Assembly: GCF_000468095.1 (NCBI RefSeq)
Contig: NZ_ASZC01000002.1
Span: forward strand, 1 to 64,000
Length of the DNA: 64,000 bases
DNA from: Pantoea sp. AS-PWVM4
GTDB lineage: Bacteria; Pseudomonadota; Gammaproteobacteria; Enterobacterales; Enterobacteriaceae
Reading direction: 5' to 3'
Shown: positions 20,815-30,397 of the stretch, one piece after another
How positions within the stretch are numbered: the first letter of the stretch is position 1
How the letters are laid out: every line of letters begins with the position of its first letter
Made by a program: the position numbers and the translations under genes
The notes under the pieces: model-generated
What the model saw: only the letters and a program-made list of their open reading frames with translations
What the model was told of the DNA's origin: nothing
Database searches by the model: none

Positions 20815-22017
20815 TCAGGCGTGACGGTTATCTGGCAGGAAAGCGGTCAAAAGGCCGATAAGTGGCAACCAGGCACAGATTTGATATACCCATTCGATGC
20901 TGGTGTGGTCTGCCACCACCCCCAGCACGGCGGCACCCAGCCCACCCATACCGAAGGCAAAACCGAAAAATAGCCCGGAAACCATACCGATACGTCCCGG
21001 TAGCAACTCCTGCGCGTACACCAGAATGGCAGAAAACGCCGAGGCGAGAATCAGACCAATAATTACGCTCAGTACACTTGTCCACATTAATGACGCGTGC
21101 GGCAACAGCAGCGTAAAGGGGGCGACACCGAGAATCGAGCACCAGATCACATACTTACGACCAATTTTGTCGCCAATCGGCCCACCAATAATGGTCCCTG
21201 CCGCCACTGCGCCAAGAAATACAAACAGATGAAATTGCGACGCCTGCACCGAGAGGCCGAATTTCTGCATTAAATAGAAGGTGTAGTAGCTGCTCAGGCT
21301 GGTGAGATAGAAGTACTTGGAGAAAATCAGCAGCAGCAAAATGCTGATCGCCAGCACCACTTTTTTTCGCGGCAGCGGATTGGACAACACCGTGGCAGCT
21401 TTGGCTTTACTGGCGCGCTGCTGGTGGCTATACCAGCGGCTGACCTGCAACAACACGATGATCCCCAGCAACGCGGCCAGCACGAACCAGCCGAGATGGC
21501 CTTTGCCATAGGGTGCAACAATCATTGCGGCCAGCAGCGGGCCGAGTGCACTGCCGAAATTCCCGCCCACCTGGAACAGCGATTGCGCCAGGCCATGACG
21601 TCCACCGGATGCCATACGGGCGACACGGGAAGATTCGGGATGAAAAATTGATGAACCGCTACCCACCAGTGCCGCTGCCAGCAGCACCTGGAGATAGTCA
21701 CTGGCGAACGTCAGCAGCACCAGGCCACACAGGGTAAAACCCATGCCAACCGGTAACGACCAGGGTTTGGGATATTTGTCGGTGTAGTAGCCGACCACGG
21801 GTTGCAGCAGCGAGGCGGTCACCTGGAAGGTGAGAGTGATTAAACCGATTTGCACAAAATTGAGACTAAAATCTTTTTGCAACAGCGGGTAAATCGCCAG
21901 CAACAGCGACTGCAACATATCGTTCAGCAGATGCGCGAGGCTGATCGCCCCTAAAATGCCGAACGCCGTGCGCCCCGGTGCGCGTGCCGGGGATGAGAGA
22001 GTATGATCACTTGCCAT
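20815..22017 (-). CDS. fsr: Fsr, MFS fosmidomycin efflux transporter
   Basis: A 400-residue major facilitator (E. coli 406) with twelve hydrophobic segments. The opening ILGAISLAHLLNDMLQSLLLAIYP region and the loop TDKYPKPWSLPVGM are characteristic of Fsr. It exports fosmidomycin in E. coli; the native substrate is unclear. It is divergent from ushA with 162 bp between, the same context as E. coli. Confidence 0.95.
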   Translation of the reverse strand: MASDHTLSSPARAPGRTAFGILGAISLAHLLNDMLQSLLLAIYPLLQKDFSLNFVQIGLITLTFQVTASLLQPVVGYYTDKYPKPWSLPVGMGFTLCGLVLLTFASDYLQVLLAAALVGSGSSIFHPESSRVARMASGGRHGLAQSLFQVGGNFGSALGPLLAAMIVAPYGKGHLGWFVLAALLGIIVLLQVSRWYSHQQRASKAKAATVLSNPLPRKKVVLAISILLLLIFSKYFYLTSLSSYYTFYLMQKFGLSVQASQFHLFVFLGAVAAGTIIGGPIGDKIGRKYVIWCSILGVAPFTLLLPHASLMWTSVLSVIIGLILASAFSAILVYAQELLPGRIGMVSGLFFGFAFGMGGLGAAVLGVVADHTSIEWVYQICAWLPLIGLLTAFLPDNRHA

Positions 22018-22179
22018 AGAAATCCTGAGAGGGTCAATTTTCGTTATCAGATTGTTACTTCTCTCAAGACTCTATAAGCCTTTCATCTTGAGTTAAAGTG
22101 CGATCTGTGCGACACAGAAGGGCGATAAAGCACATAAAGTCCACTGGTTAGTGGAAAAACGCAGAATAAGGAGATCGGC

Positions 22180-23934
22180 TTGTTGTTAATTCCGCGCAAA
22201 AGCCATTGGCTGGCATTGATTATCCTGTTGCTGCCGATACTGGCACAGGCATGGCAGCCCGACCGCAGCTACCGTCTTACTATCCTGCATACCAACGATC
22301 AGCATGGTCATTTCTGGCCCAACGCGCAGGGCGAGTATGGTCTGGCCGCGCAGAAAACCCTGATGGATACGCAACGTTATGATGCGCAATCAAAAGGAAG
22401 CGGTGTGCTGATCCTTTCCGGCGGTGACGTTAATACCGGTGTGCCGGAGTCGGATTTGCTTGATGCGGAACCCGATATTCGCGGCATGAACCTGGTGGGC
22501 TATGATGCGATGGCGCTGGGTAACCATGAGTTTGATAAACCGCTCAGCGTGCTGCAAAAGCAGCAGAAATGGGCCAAATTTCCCTTTCTTTCCGCCAATA
22601 TTTACGCAAAATCCAGCGGCCAACGGCTGTTCAAGCCCTGGGCGGTCTTTACCCGGATGGGGCTGAAAGTTGCCGTAATCGGCCTGACCACGCCCGACAC
22701 CCTGCGTATCGCCAATCCGGCCAATATGGCAACTATCGAGATTCGAGATCCGGTCACTGAAACCGAAAAAGCGGTGGCTGAGTTACGTGCCAGCGTCAAG
22801 CCGGATGTGATTATTCTTCTCACCCACATGGGCCATTACGACGACGGCCAGCATGGCAGCAATGCGCCGGGCGATGTCGAGCTGGCACGCAGCTTGCCGC
22901 CTGGCACCGTGAACCTGATCGTTGGCGGCCATTCACACGATGCGGTGTGCATGGAGAAAGAGAACGTCAGCGTGAAAAATTATCAGCCAGGCCAGCCCTG
23001 CCAGCCGGATCGCCAGAATGGTGTGTGGATCGTACAAGCGAAAGAGTGGGGTAAATTCGTCGGGCGCGGTGATTTTACCTTCCGCAACGGTGAGCTGGCG
23101 CTGGATAGCTACCAACTGATCCCGGTCAATCTGAAGCATAAGATCAAGAATGCGGATGGCAGCGAGTCCTGGCTGACCTGGCAGCAGGAGATCCCACCGA
23201 ATCCGGCGATGATGAAACTGCTGACCCCCTTCCAGAAACGCGCAGAAGCCAAACTGGATGTGCCGGTCGGCAGCAGCGACGGTGTCTTTGTTGGCGAGCG
23301 GGACAAGGTGCGTTTTGAACAAACTAACCTCGGCCAGTTAATTCTGCGTGCGCAGATGGCCGCCACCAAAGCAGATTTTGCGGTGATGAGCGGTGGCGGG
23401 ATTCGTACTTCACTGCCGCAAGGGGCGATCAGCTGGCGCGATGTGTTGCAGGTGCAGCCCTTCAGCAATCAGGTGGTGTCCGTCACCCTGACCGGTAATC
23501 AATTGCTGACGTATCTGGCAACCGTTGCCAATATTAAAACCGATGCCGGTGGCTTTGCGCAGTTTGCCAATATCAGCCTGGTGGCGGATGGTAGCGATGT
23601 CAGTGAGGTGAAGATCAACGGTGAGCCATTACAGCAGGATAAAACCTATCGCATGGCGACCAACAGCTTCAACGCTACCGGCGGCGATGGTTATCCGCGC
23701 ATTGATAACCTCGCAGGTTACACCAACACCGGGTTGCGCGATGCGGATGTGTTGCGCGGCTGGGTGAGTCAGCATTCACCGTTGAAAGTAAGTGACTACG
23801 CACCGGGAGAGGGGATTGTGCACCTGACCGCGGAGCAGAAACAGCAACGGGATAGCGCGCCGGAGAAACCCAGGAAGCGCAGCTATCCGAAGACGGTGCT
23901 GGCATGGATACTGCCGCATGCGGTGGAAAACTAA
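22180..23934 (+). CDS. ushA: UshA-type periplasmic UDP-sugar hydrolase/5'-nucleotidase
   Basis: A 584-residue secreted enzyme hydrolysing UDP-sugars and nucleotides. A hydrophobic signal peptide ends near AQAWQ. Metal-binding motifs of the calcineurin-like domain are LHTNDQHGHFW, LSGGDVNTG, LGNHEFD and GGHSHD; the C-terminal substrate domain includes FNATGGDGYPR. No ATG fits; TTG at 22180 (or the next TTG) has AAGGAG six bases upstream. A C-terminal extension of about 35 residues, rich in Lys/Arg/Glu and ending in a short hydrophobic stretch (VLAWILPHAVEN), is not present in the 550-residue E. coli protein. Confidence 0.93.
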   Translation: MLLIPRKSHWLALIILLLPILAQAWQPDRSYRLTILHTNDQHGHFWPNAQGEYGLAAQKTLMDTQRYDAQSKGSGVLILSGGDVNTGVPESDLLDAEPDIRGMNLVGYDAMALGNHEFDKPLSVLQKQQKWAKFPFLSANIYAKSSGQRLFKPWAVFTRMGLKVAVIGLTTPDTLRIANPANMATIEIRDPVTETEKAVAELRASVKPDVIILLTHMGHYDDGQHGSNAPGDVELARSLPPGTVNLIVGGHSHDAVCMEKENVSVKNYQPGQPCQPDRQNGVWIVQAKEWGKFVGRGDFTFRNGELALDSYQLIPVNLKHKIKNADGSESWLTWQQEIPPNPAMMKLLTPFQKRAEAKLDVPVGSSDGVFVGERDKVRFEQTNLGQLILRAQMAATKADFAVMSGGGIRTSLPQGAISWRDVLQVQPFSNQVVSVTLTGNQLLTYLATVANIKTDAGGFAQFANISLVADGSDVSEVKINGEPLQQDKTYRMATNSFNATGGDGYPRIDNLAGYTNTGLRDADVLRGWVSQHSPLKVSDYAPGEGIVHLTAEQKQQRDSAPEKPRKRSYPKTVLAWILPHAVEN

Positions 23935-23943
23935 TGCATCATT

Positions 23944-24004
23944 GCACGATAAATCGCGCCGCTACCGACCGTGCACGGTGACGTAGCGGCGTGATTTATC
24001 ACGC
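23944..24004. repeat. Paired REP-like element downstream of ushA
   Basis: Inverted units GCACGATAAATCGCGCCGCT at 23944 and GTAGCGGCGTGATTTATCAC at 23983 lie between the convergent ushA and PACE transporter genes. The substitutions in the arms are compensated, keeping the palindromes. Confidence 0.88.
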
Positions 24005-24025
24005 AGTTTTTGTTTTGCCCAATAT

Positions 24026-24460
24026 TCACGCCTGGCACGCTTTGCGCGTGAGCCAGCGCTGACGCAGAATATCCCACAGCCAGTTATACGCGATGGTGTA
24101 GGGCAGGAAGAACAGGAAAAACGCCACTTCCACCATCAACGCCTGCAACAACGTGATACTGAGCATCCAGGCAGCAATCGGTAAACCAATCACAATAAAA
24201 CCGCCCTCAAAACCCAGCGCGTGCAGTACGCGCAGGCCAGCGCCTCGCTGCACCCGATCCCGTGGGTACAGGCGATCAAATCCGGCGTTATAAATCATGT
24301 TCCACAGCATGGCGACGGTCGACAGCATGATCGCCAACAGCCCCATTTCAAACAGCGGCTTATCCATTACCCAGGCGGCTAACGGGGAAACAGTCAAAAT
24401 CGCCAGAATTTCAAAGCCAGCAGCGTGGAAAAAACGTTCTTTCAAAGAACGGGTACGCAT
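24026..24460 (-). CDS. PACE-family (AceI-like) efflux transporter
   Basis: A 144-residue inner-membrane protein with four hydrophobic segments in two repeated halves (bacterial transmembrane pair domains). The starts of the halves, RSLKERFFHAAGFEILAILT and RVLHALGFEGGFIVIGLPIA, match each other as expected for PACE proteins, which export chlorhexidine and other biocides or short-chain polyamines. AGGAGG precedes the ATG at 24460. It is divergent from a LysR gene, the usual arrangement for regulated PACE genes. Confidence 0.9.
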   Translation of the reverse strand: MRTRSLKERFFHAAGFEILAILTVSPLAAWVMDKPLFEMGLLAIMLSTVAMLWNMIYNAGFDRLYPRDRVQRGAGLRVLHALGFEGGFIVIGLPIAAWMLSITLLQALMVEVAFFLFFLPYTIAYNWLWDILRQRWLTRKACQA

Positions 24461-24550
24461 AAAAACCTCCTGATTCATTACAGGACGCATTTTCTCACTT
24501 GCCGAAATTAAGATAAAATGAACACCTATCGATAAAAGCGATGGATAACT

Positions 24551-25420
24551 ATGAAATACTCCCCGGAATCCCTTGAGGCTTTTGTGCAGACCGTCGCCAG
24601 CGGGTCATTCTCTGCGGCGGCACGGGCGTTGGGCAAAAGCCAGTCCACCATCAGTAGCGCGGTGGCGAATCTCGAAGATGATTTAGGCTTTATGTTGTTT
24701 GATCGGCAGGGACGTCAGCCGGTATTAACCGAGCAGGGACAGCGAGCACTGGCGCAGGTGCAGCAGATCCTGGCGGCCAGCCAGCGGCTGGATGAGCTGG
24801 CGGTGCGACTGTCGCAGGGTGTCGAGCCGCGCCTCAGTCTGGCAATCTCCGATTTCTGGCAGGCGGAATATCATGAAACGCTGCTGAAGCGTTTTGAAGC
24901 GCGCTATCCGGATATCGAATTTGAATGCATGATCGCCGAAGATGCCGACGTGCTGGACCTGCTACAGGCCGGACGCGTGCATCTTGGGGTGGTGCGCGCT
25001 CAGCCCTCATTACCGCCAGATATCGCGGTGGCACGCTTACAGGTGGAGGCGCAGATGGCGATTTATCTGCATCAGGACCAGGCGTTGGCCCAGCAGAAAC
25101 AGGTTACCGAAGCGCAACTCGGGGCGTTGCGTCAGTTGCGGCTCAATACCTGGGTGGAGACGCGTGACCCGATGCCAGCGGGCCGGGTGTGGTCGGCACC
25201 GTCTTATCTGTTATTACTGGAGATGGCGGAGCAGGGATTTGGCTGGAGCGTGTTGCCGCGCTGGCTGGTGCAGCAGTTTGGTCATCAGGTGTTGAAGGAG
25301 TTGCCGGTGTCAGGCTGGCCGCAGCATATTGCGGTGGAAGCGGTCTGGTCGACGCGTAATCCACCGGGACCTGCCGGGCGCTGGATGATCGATCAACTTT
25401 GCGCCCAGCAGCCTGATTAA
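24551..25420 (+). CDS. LysR-family regulator next to the PACE transporter
   Basis: A 289-residue LTTR with N-terminal HTH ([24 protein letters not shown]) and a C-terminal effector-binding domain. It is divergent from the PACE gene with 90 bp between, so control of that transporter is a reasonable inference. The 3' end overlaps the convergent ybaK by four bases. No E. coli equivalent sits here. Confidence 0.92.
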   Translation: MKYSPESLEAFVQTVASGSFSAAARALGKSQSTISSAVANLEDDLGFMLFDRQGRQPVLTEQGQRALAQVQQILAASQRLDELAVRLSQGVEPRLSLAISDFWQAEYHETLLKRFEARYPDIEFECMIAEDADVLDLLQAGRVHLGVVRAQPSLPPDIAVARLQVEAQMAIYLHQDQALAQQKQVTEAQLGALRQLRLNTWVETRDPMPAGRVWSAPSYLLLLEMAEQGFGWSVLPRWLVQQFGHQVLKELPVSGWPQHIAVEAVWSTRNPPGPAGRWMIDQLCAQQPD

Positions 25421-25896
25421 TCGCGGCGTGCCACATCGGCCAGGGAGGCATCCAGCAAACGCGCCAGATCCTGTGCCGCCAGTTCGATATCCAGCCCGCG
25501 TTTACCGCCGGAGATAAAGATGGTGGCAAATTCCGCCGCTTGTTGATCAATCACCGTGGGCAGGCGTTTTTTCTGCCCCAGCGGGCTGATGCCGCCCACC
25601 AGATACCCGGTGACGCGCTGTGCCAGCAGCGGGTCAGCCATATCGGCTTTTTTCGCCCCCAGCGCTTTGGCGACTTTCTTCAAATCGAGCTGACTGGACA
25701 CCGGCGTAACCGCTACTGCCAGGTGTTTCGCATCGCCATTCAGAGCCACCAGCAGCGTTTTGAATACCTGTCGAGCATCGAGATTCAGTTTTCGCACCGC
25801 TTCGTCGCCAAAGTTGGTTTCATGGCTGTCATGATCATACGGATGCAGAGTAAAGGTGACTTTTTGTTTTTCCAGCAGTTTTACAGCGGGCGTCAT
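25417..25896 (-). CDS. ybaK: YbaK, Cys-tRNA(Pro)/Cys-tRNA(Cys) deacylase
   Basis: A 159-residue trans-editing enzyme (E. coli 159) that hydrolyses Cys-tRNA(Pro) formed by ProRS. The N-terminus [20 protein letters not shown] and the core [17 protein letters not shown] are typical of the YbaK/ProXp family, with the conserved lysine in VFKTLL. It converges on the LysR gene and shares four bases with it. chiX lies immediately upstream in the ybaK-ybaP gap. Confidence 0.96.
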   Translation of the reverse strand: MTPAVKLLEKQKVTFTLHPYDHDSHETNFGDEAVRKLNLDARQVFKTLLVALNGDAKHLAVAVTPVSSQLDLKKVAKALGAKKADMADPLLAQRVTGYLVGGISPLGQKKRLPTVIDQQAAEFATIFISGGKRGLDIELAAQDLARLLDASLADVARRD

Positions 25897-25983
25897 TTTT
25901 CGATCCTTGCTAAGGAAAATCTTATTTCAGAAACGGCGAATAGTACTGGCGAAATTCTGAACTTTGCGCGAGAATTGGCCCGC

Positions 25984-26069
25984 GCCAGCCAGCAATGGCT
26001 GTGTGATAACCAAAATCATAAACAAATTCCTCTTTGACGGGCCGATAGTAATATCGGCCTTCTTTTTTT
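25984..26069 (+). ncRNA. chiX: ChiX small RNA (SroB/RybC/MicM)
   Basis: The segment at 26024-26041 (AAATTCCTCTTTGACGGG) is identical to the ChiX seed and is followed by a terminator stem GGCCGATA / TATCGGCC and TTCTTTTTTT, matching the E. coli ChiX 3' half. A 5' hairpin CAGCCA-GCAA-TGGCTG (25986-26001) replaces the E. coli one. It lies in the ybaK-ybaP intergenic region, as in E. coli. ChiX is an Hfq-dependent RNA silencing chitoporin mRNA. The 5' end is estimated. The terminator overlaps the ybaP stop codon. Confidence 0.92.
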
Positions 26070-26871
26070 AGCGCGCTTTGAACAGGCCCGGTAAATTATC
26101 ATCCCCGTAAAGATGCAACGCCCCCACGGCCACCACATAACGTCCCGGCGGTAATGCCAGCAACAATTCGCGCCAGTGCTGATTGCGGTTGCGCATCAAG
26201 GTGTCATTCAATTCATTGCTGAAGGTGGTGGGTAGCGCGACCGGCTGCTGCTTCGGCGGTGCATCCAGCCACCAGCTGATCATGGTTTGCAGCAAACGTG
26301 CGTTGGTGTGCCAGTGTTCCAGCGTATCCAGCAACAAGGGCAGGCCATTCTCCGGCAACGACTTCAGCAGTGCGATTTGTGTGTCCGGTCCTTCCAGCTC
26401 AATCACCGGCTTATGGGTCGCTTTGGCAGCCTGCAACAGTTGATAATCGATGCCATATTGTGGCCGCAACCCGAGGCGCTGTGCCTGCTGCGCTTGCAAC
26501 ATCAGGGCAATCTGCCACATCGGCAGGTTGTCAAACATCATTACCGACAGCATCAGCTCATCGCAGAGCTCGGTTAGCCTGGTCAGGGTCTCGCTGTCGA
26601 GGCGTTCTGCCAGCGGCGGCAGGTTTTCTCCTTCGACAAAGGGGGAACCGCCTTGGGTGATGTCCGCTTCAACGATCAGCGCGTCGGCTTTCGCCAGTTG
26701 GCGCAACAAACGTGCCGGCAGCGGCTGCATATCGCGTGTACCCATATGAATGCTGCCGACCAGGTGTAACTGGCGATTGCCCAACTGAATATCCATCGCG
26801 GGCCAGGCGTAGCTGGCCGGAAAAAGTCGCGATGCCAGCTGTGTTACGCATTGCCACGGGCTGCGTCTCAT
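26068..26871 (-). CDS. ybaP: YbaP, TraB/GumN-family protein
   Basis: A 267-residue protein (E. coli 264) with the TraB/GumN signatures GSIHMG near residue 40 and ALHLYGDDNLPGL at the C-terminus, the conserved His/Glu positions of a proposed metalloprotease or hydrolase fold. Biochemical function is unproven. Its stop codon lies within the T-tract of the convergent chiX terminator. Confidence 0.93.
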   Translation of the reverse strand: MRRSPWQCVTQLASRLFPASYAWPAMDIQLGNRQLHLVGSIHMGTRDMQPLPARLLRQLAKADALIVEADITQGGSPFVEGENLPPLAERLDSETLTRLTELCDELMLSVMMFDNLPMWQIALMLQAQQAQRLGLRPQYGIDYQLLQAAKATHKPVIELEGPDTQIALLKSLPENGLPLLLDTLEHWHTNARLLQTMISWWLDAPPKQQPVALPTTFSNELNDTLMRNRNQHWRELLLALPPGRYVVAVGALHLYGDDNLPGLFKAR

Positions 26872-26939
26872 TCCCTGTCCTTTTTAAGTCAAAAATCCAT
26901 GCTAGCGATTTCATCGCGCGAAAAACAGGGCAGGGCTTG

Positions 26940-29447
26940 CTATTCGTGTACCGGTGGCTTAAACCGCAACAGACGATTAGCATTACTCACCACCGTGATG
27001 GAGGAGAGCGCCATCGCCGCACCCGCCACAATCGGGCTAAGCAGCATGCCGGTGAACGGATAAAGCACACCTGCGGCAATCGGAATGCCAAAGCTGTTGT
27101 AAATAAATGCACCCAGCAGGTTCTGCCGCATATTACGCAGCGTGGCGCGGGAAATCGCCAGCGCATCCACCACGCAGTGCAGATCATTACGCATCAGCGT
27201 CATGGCGGCGGTTTCAACCGCCACATCGCTACCGCCACCCATAGCAATACCAACATCTGCCTGGGCCAGCGCCGGAGCATCATTGATGCCATCACCGACC
27301 ATCACCACTTTGCGCCCCTGTTGTTGCAACTGCTCGATGGCTTGTGCTTTGCCTTCTGGCAGCACCCCGGCGATCACGTCGTCGATACCGGCTTCAGCAG
27401 CGATTGCGCGTGCGGTTTTTTCATGGTCACCGGTCAGCATCACCAGCTGAAACCCCAACTGATGCAGGCGTTGCAGCGCCGCGCGGCTCTCCGGACGCAG
27501 ATTGTCACGTAGCGCGATCAACCCCAGCAGTTGCCTGTCATCGGCCAACAGCACTGGCGTGGCACCCAGCGCCGCCAGACGTTCAATATCTTCACGGGCG
27601 GGTGTGCAATCCACTTGTTGGGCTTCCATCAGCGCCAGGTTGCCGAGCAGCAAGGTTCTGCCTGCCACTGTAGCGCTCACGCCCTTACCGCGTATTGTAC
27701 GAAATTGCTCAACATCAACGGCAGGCAGATCCGGCACTGCCGCGATAATTGCGGTTGCCAGTGGATGGCTGGAACCCTGTTCCAGCTGGGCGGCAGCGTG
27801 CAGTACCTGCTGACGATCCCAGTCGCTATACAACAACACATCGCTCACCTGCGGCGTGCCCTGGGTCAGGGTGCCGGTTTTATCAAATACCAGGGTGTCA
27901 ACTTCACTGGCGCGCTGGAGTGCATCCGCATCACGCACCAGCACGCCAAGTTCTGCGGCACGTCCGACGCCAGCAATCACCGACATTGGCGTTGCCAGAC
28001 CAAGGGCGCAAGGACAGGCGATAATCAGCACCGTAGTGACAATCACCAACGTATAAGCCAACTGCGGTTGCGGTCCGGCCAGATACCACACCAGGCCACT
28101 TAACAGCGCAATCGCCACCACCACCGGCACAAACACGGCGGAGATGCGGTCGGCGAGACGTCCGATATCGGGCTTACTGCTTTGCGCCTGACGGACCAGA
28201 TTGATGATGCGTGCCAGCGTGGTATGGCTGCCGGTGGCGCGCGCGACAAAGCGCAACGTGCCATCCTGGAGCAGCGTACCAGCAAAGACTTTATCTCCGG
28301 CCTGTTTAGTTTGCGGCACCGCTTCGCCGGTCAGCATCGCTTCGTCGCACCAGCCTTCGCCGCTTTCCACTTCGCCATCAACCGGGATACGATCGCCGGT
28401 GACCAGTTTAATCACCATACCAGGCTGCACATCGCTGAGCGGTATCAGGGTTTCACCCTGGTCGGTAATGACGCGAGCCTGCGCTGGGGTTAAGTCCAGC
28501 AAACGTTCCAGCGCCTGTGAGGCACGCTGCCTTGCGCGTTGTTCCAGCGCATGACCGAGGTTGATCAGACCAATAATCATCACGCTGGCTTCAAAATAGA
28601 GATGCCGGGCCTGATGCGGGAAAAATTGTGGCCAGAGCGCGACGCTCATTGAGTAGAGCCAGGCGGCACCGGTTCCGAGCGCTACCAACGTATCCATGGT
28701 GGCGGTGCCGTGGCGCAGGCTACGCCAGGCGCTGCGGTAGAAATGGCCACCGGCAATCACCATCACCAACAGGGTGATCACGCCCAGTGAGCGCCATAGG
28801 GTGATATTGCTGTCGCTGAGCATCATGTTGTCGCCCAGCATGCCCCAGATCATCATGGGTACGCCGAGCAACAATGCCAGCGCGGATTGCCAGCCAAAGC
28901 GGCGCATCGCCTGGCGGGCGCTGACCTGCTGGCGTTCCCGGCGAGTTTGCTCATCTTCGATGATTTCTGCCGAATAACCCGCCTGATCGACAGCGCCAAT
29001 TAACGCCGCGGGTTGCGCATCGCCCAATACCAGCGCGCTGCGCTCACCCAGGTTAACGCGTGCCTGGCTGACGCCGGGTACCTTTTGCAATGCCTGCTCG
29101 ACACGACTCACACAGCTGGCGCAGCTCATGCCGCCAATCAGCAGGTGGTGGACGGGCAGGGTGTCATCTGCCGGTTGCGATCGTTCCTCCGTTGTCAGCG
29201 CCTCCGGCTGCGGCTCTGATGCTGTCAACGGTTCAGACTTTGGGCTGTCTTTCAGTGCTGCGTGGTAACCTGCCTGTTCTACGGTCGCGATCAAATCGCT
29301 GGCGCTGGCAGCACCGGTGACACGCGCTTCCTGTTGGGTAACCTCAGCCTGTTCAACATCGCTGCGCTGTTCCAGCGCTTCTTTGACGCGTTTGACGCAG
29401 TGGCCGCAGGAGAGGCCGTCCAGCGCCAGCAACTGTGTGTGTGACAT
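26940..29447 (-). CDS. copA: CopA, Cu(I)-exporting P1B-type ATPase
   Basis: An 835-residue copper pump (E. coli 834). Two N-terminal metal-binding domains carry GLSCGHC (about residue 12) and GMSCASC (about residue 110). The membrane metal site CPC is in [13 protein letters not shown], the phosphorylation motif is DKTGTLTQG and the hinge motif [20 protein letters not shown]. It is driven by the CueR promoter at 29504-29534. A -1 frameshift site after the first domain also yields a short chaperone form. Confidence 0.98.
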   Translation of the reverse strand: MSHTQLLALDGLSCGHCVKRVKEALEQRSDVEQAEVTQQEARVTGAASASDLIATVEQAGYHAALKDSPKSEPLTASEPQPEALTTEERSQPADDTLPVHHLLIGGMSCASCVSRVEQALQKVPGVSQARVNLGERSALVLGDAQPAALIGAVDQAGYSAEIIEDEQTRRERQQVSARQAMRRFGWQSALALLLGVPMMIWGMLGDNMMLSDSNITLWRSLGVITLLVMVIAGGHFYRSAWRSLRHGTATMDTLVALGTGAAWLYSMSVALWPQFFPHQARHLYFEASVMIIGLINLGHALEQRARQRASQALERLLDLTPAQARVITDQGETLIPLSDVQPGMVIKLVTGDRIPVDGEVESGEGWCDEAMLTGEAVPQTKQAGDKVFAGTLLQDGTLRFVARATGSHTTLARIINLVRQAQSSKPDIGRLADRISAVFVPVVVAIALLSGLVWYLAGPQPQLAYTLVIVTTVLIIACPCALGLATPMSVIAGVGRAAELGVLVRDADALQRASEVDTLVFDKTGTLTQGTPQVSDVLLYSDWDRQQVLHAAAQLEQGSSHPLATAIIAAVPDLPAVDVEQFRTIRGKGVSATVAGRTLLLGNLALMEAQQVDCTPAREDIERLAALGATPVLLADDRQLLGLIALRDNLRPESRAALQRLHQLGFQLVMLTGDHEKTARAIAAEAGIDDVIAGVLPEGKAQAIEQLQQQGRKVVMVGDGINDAPALAQADVGIAMGGGSDVAVETAAMTLMRNDLHCVVDALAISRATLRNMRQNLLGAFIYNSFGIPIAAGVLYPFTGMLLSPIVAGAAMALSSITVVSNANRLLRFKPPVHE
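29233..29244 (-). promoter_or_regulatory. Programmed -1 frameshift site in copA, producing CopA(Z)
   Basis: Slippery heptamer C CCA AAG (29244 to 29238) lies at codons 69-70, in the correct phase. Slippage gives CCC AAA GTC TGA, stopping after one extra residue and releasing a roughly 71-residue protein with only the first CxxC domain. E. coli copA uses the same heptamer at the same place to make a 70-residue copper chaperone. The downstream structure was not modelled. Confidence 0.88.
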
Positions 29448-29503
29448 ATTTAACTCCTTATGCGTTCAGGTTTGACTGCATGCAGACTTTGCATTAGTTA
29501 TAA

Positions 29504-29534
29504 AGCCTAAACCTTCCATTCAGGGGAAGGTCAA
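29504..29534 (-). promoter_or_regulatory. CueR-controlled copA promoter
   Basis: On the minus strand a -35 TTGACC (29534-29529) is followed by the dyad CCTTCC-N7-GGAAGG (29530-29512) and a -10 TAGGCT (29509-29504). The 19-bp spacing is the elongated spacer that MerR-family activators correct. It is nearly identical in layout to E. coli PcopA. Confidence 0.92.
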
Positions 29535-29543
29535 GGGGATCAC

Positions 29544-29960
29544 ATGAACATTAGCGATGTTGCCAAAAAAACCGGGCTGACCAGCAAAGCGATTCGTTTC
29601 TATGAAGAGAAGGGCGTCGTCACGCCACCGCTGCGCAGTGAAAATGGTTATCGTAGTTACAATCCACACCATATTGATGAACTCAATCTGTTGCGTCAGG
29701 CGCGTCAGGTGGGGTTCACTCTCGACGAATGTCGCGAACTGGTGACGTTGTTTAACGATCCTGCCCGCCACAGCGCCGACGTAAAAGCGCGCACTTTGCA
29801 GAAAGCGGATGAGATCGCGGCGCATATTGAAGAATTACACGCCATGCGGGCGCGTTTACTGGCGCTGGCCGAAGCCTGTCCTGGCGATGATGGCGCGGAG
29901 TGCCCCATCATCAACCACCTGGCGGGCTGCTGCCATCAGACAGCCGGAAAGCGAGGCTGA
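29544..29960 (+). CDS. cueR: CueR, MerR-family copper(I) sensor
   Basis: A 138-residue regulator (E. coli 135). The HTH begins [20 protein letters not shown], a dimerisation helix follows, and the Cu(I) ligands Cys112 and Cys120 lie in [11 protein letters not shown]. It activates the divergent copA across an operator 10 bp from its own start. Its 3' end overlaps the convergent ybbJ by 25 bp. The E. coli genes ybaS and ybaT between copA and cueR are absent. Confidence 0.97.
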   Translation: MNISDVAKKTGLTSKAIRFYEEKGVVTPPLRSENGYRSYNPHHIDELNLLRQARQVGFTLDECRELVTLFNDPARHSADVKARTLQKADEIAAHIEELHAMRARLLALAEACPGDDGAECPIINHLAGCCHQTAGKRG

Positions 29961-30397
29961 ATCATCAGCGTAATGCCAACTACGCCAGTGACGATGACCT
30001 GGGTACCGGCAGGCAGATCGCTCTCTGCCTGCACGCGCCAGCTGCTGTCGCCAATGCGCGCATGGCCGGTGCCGTCTTTCAGGGCGTTTTCCAGCGTAAA
30101 GTGTTGGCCGATAAGTTGCGTACCACGCTGATTCAGGCTATTGGGTTGTTGCGAGGCTTCGCGGTAACGCATCCAGCGATACCAGAAATAGACACACAGC
30201 AGAGTTAACACTGCGAACAACAGGCCCTGGCTGGTCCACGAGAAGGGAAAAAACCACTCGATAAGGCCAACCAGCACCGCTGCCAGCCCGCTCCACAGCA
30301 GATAGCCGCTGGTGCCAAGCATTTCAGCCGCCAGCAGCAGGCCGCCCAGCGTCAGCCAGAACCAGTGCGGGTGGGCAATCAGCTCCATCAGGATCAC
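29936..30397 (-). CDS. ybbJ: YbbJ, NfeD-like membrane protein
   Basis: A 153-residue protein with two or three N-terminal membrane segments ([18 protein letters not shown] and [17 protein letters not shown]) and a C-terminal OB-fold NfeD domain ([20 protein letters not shown]). It pairs with the SPFH protein QmcA, whose stop it overlaps. The start is either GTG at 30397, with GGGAG eight bases upstream, or ATG at 30388, which matches the E. coli N-terminus. Confidence 0.92.
   Translation of the reverse strand: MILMELIAHPHWFWLTLGGLLLAAEMLGTSGYLLWSGLAAVLVGLIEWFFPFSWTSQGLLFAVLTLLCVYFWYRWMRYREASQQPNSLNQRGTQLIGQHFTLENALKDGTGHARIGDSSWRVQAESDLPAGTQVIVTGVVGITLMIQPRFPAV

Noticed and set aside
25540-26037. 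165-codon plus-strand frame across ybaK and the ChiX region
   Set aside because: Antisense to ybaK and running through the ChiX seed; the RNA gene and ybaK explain the sequence.
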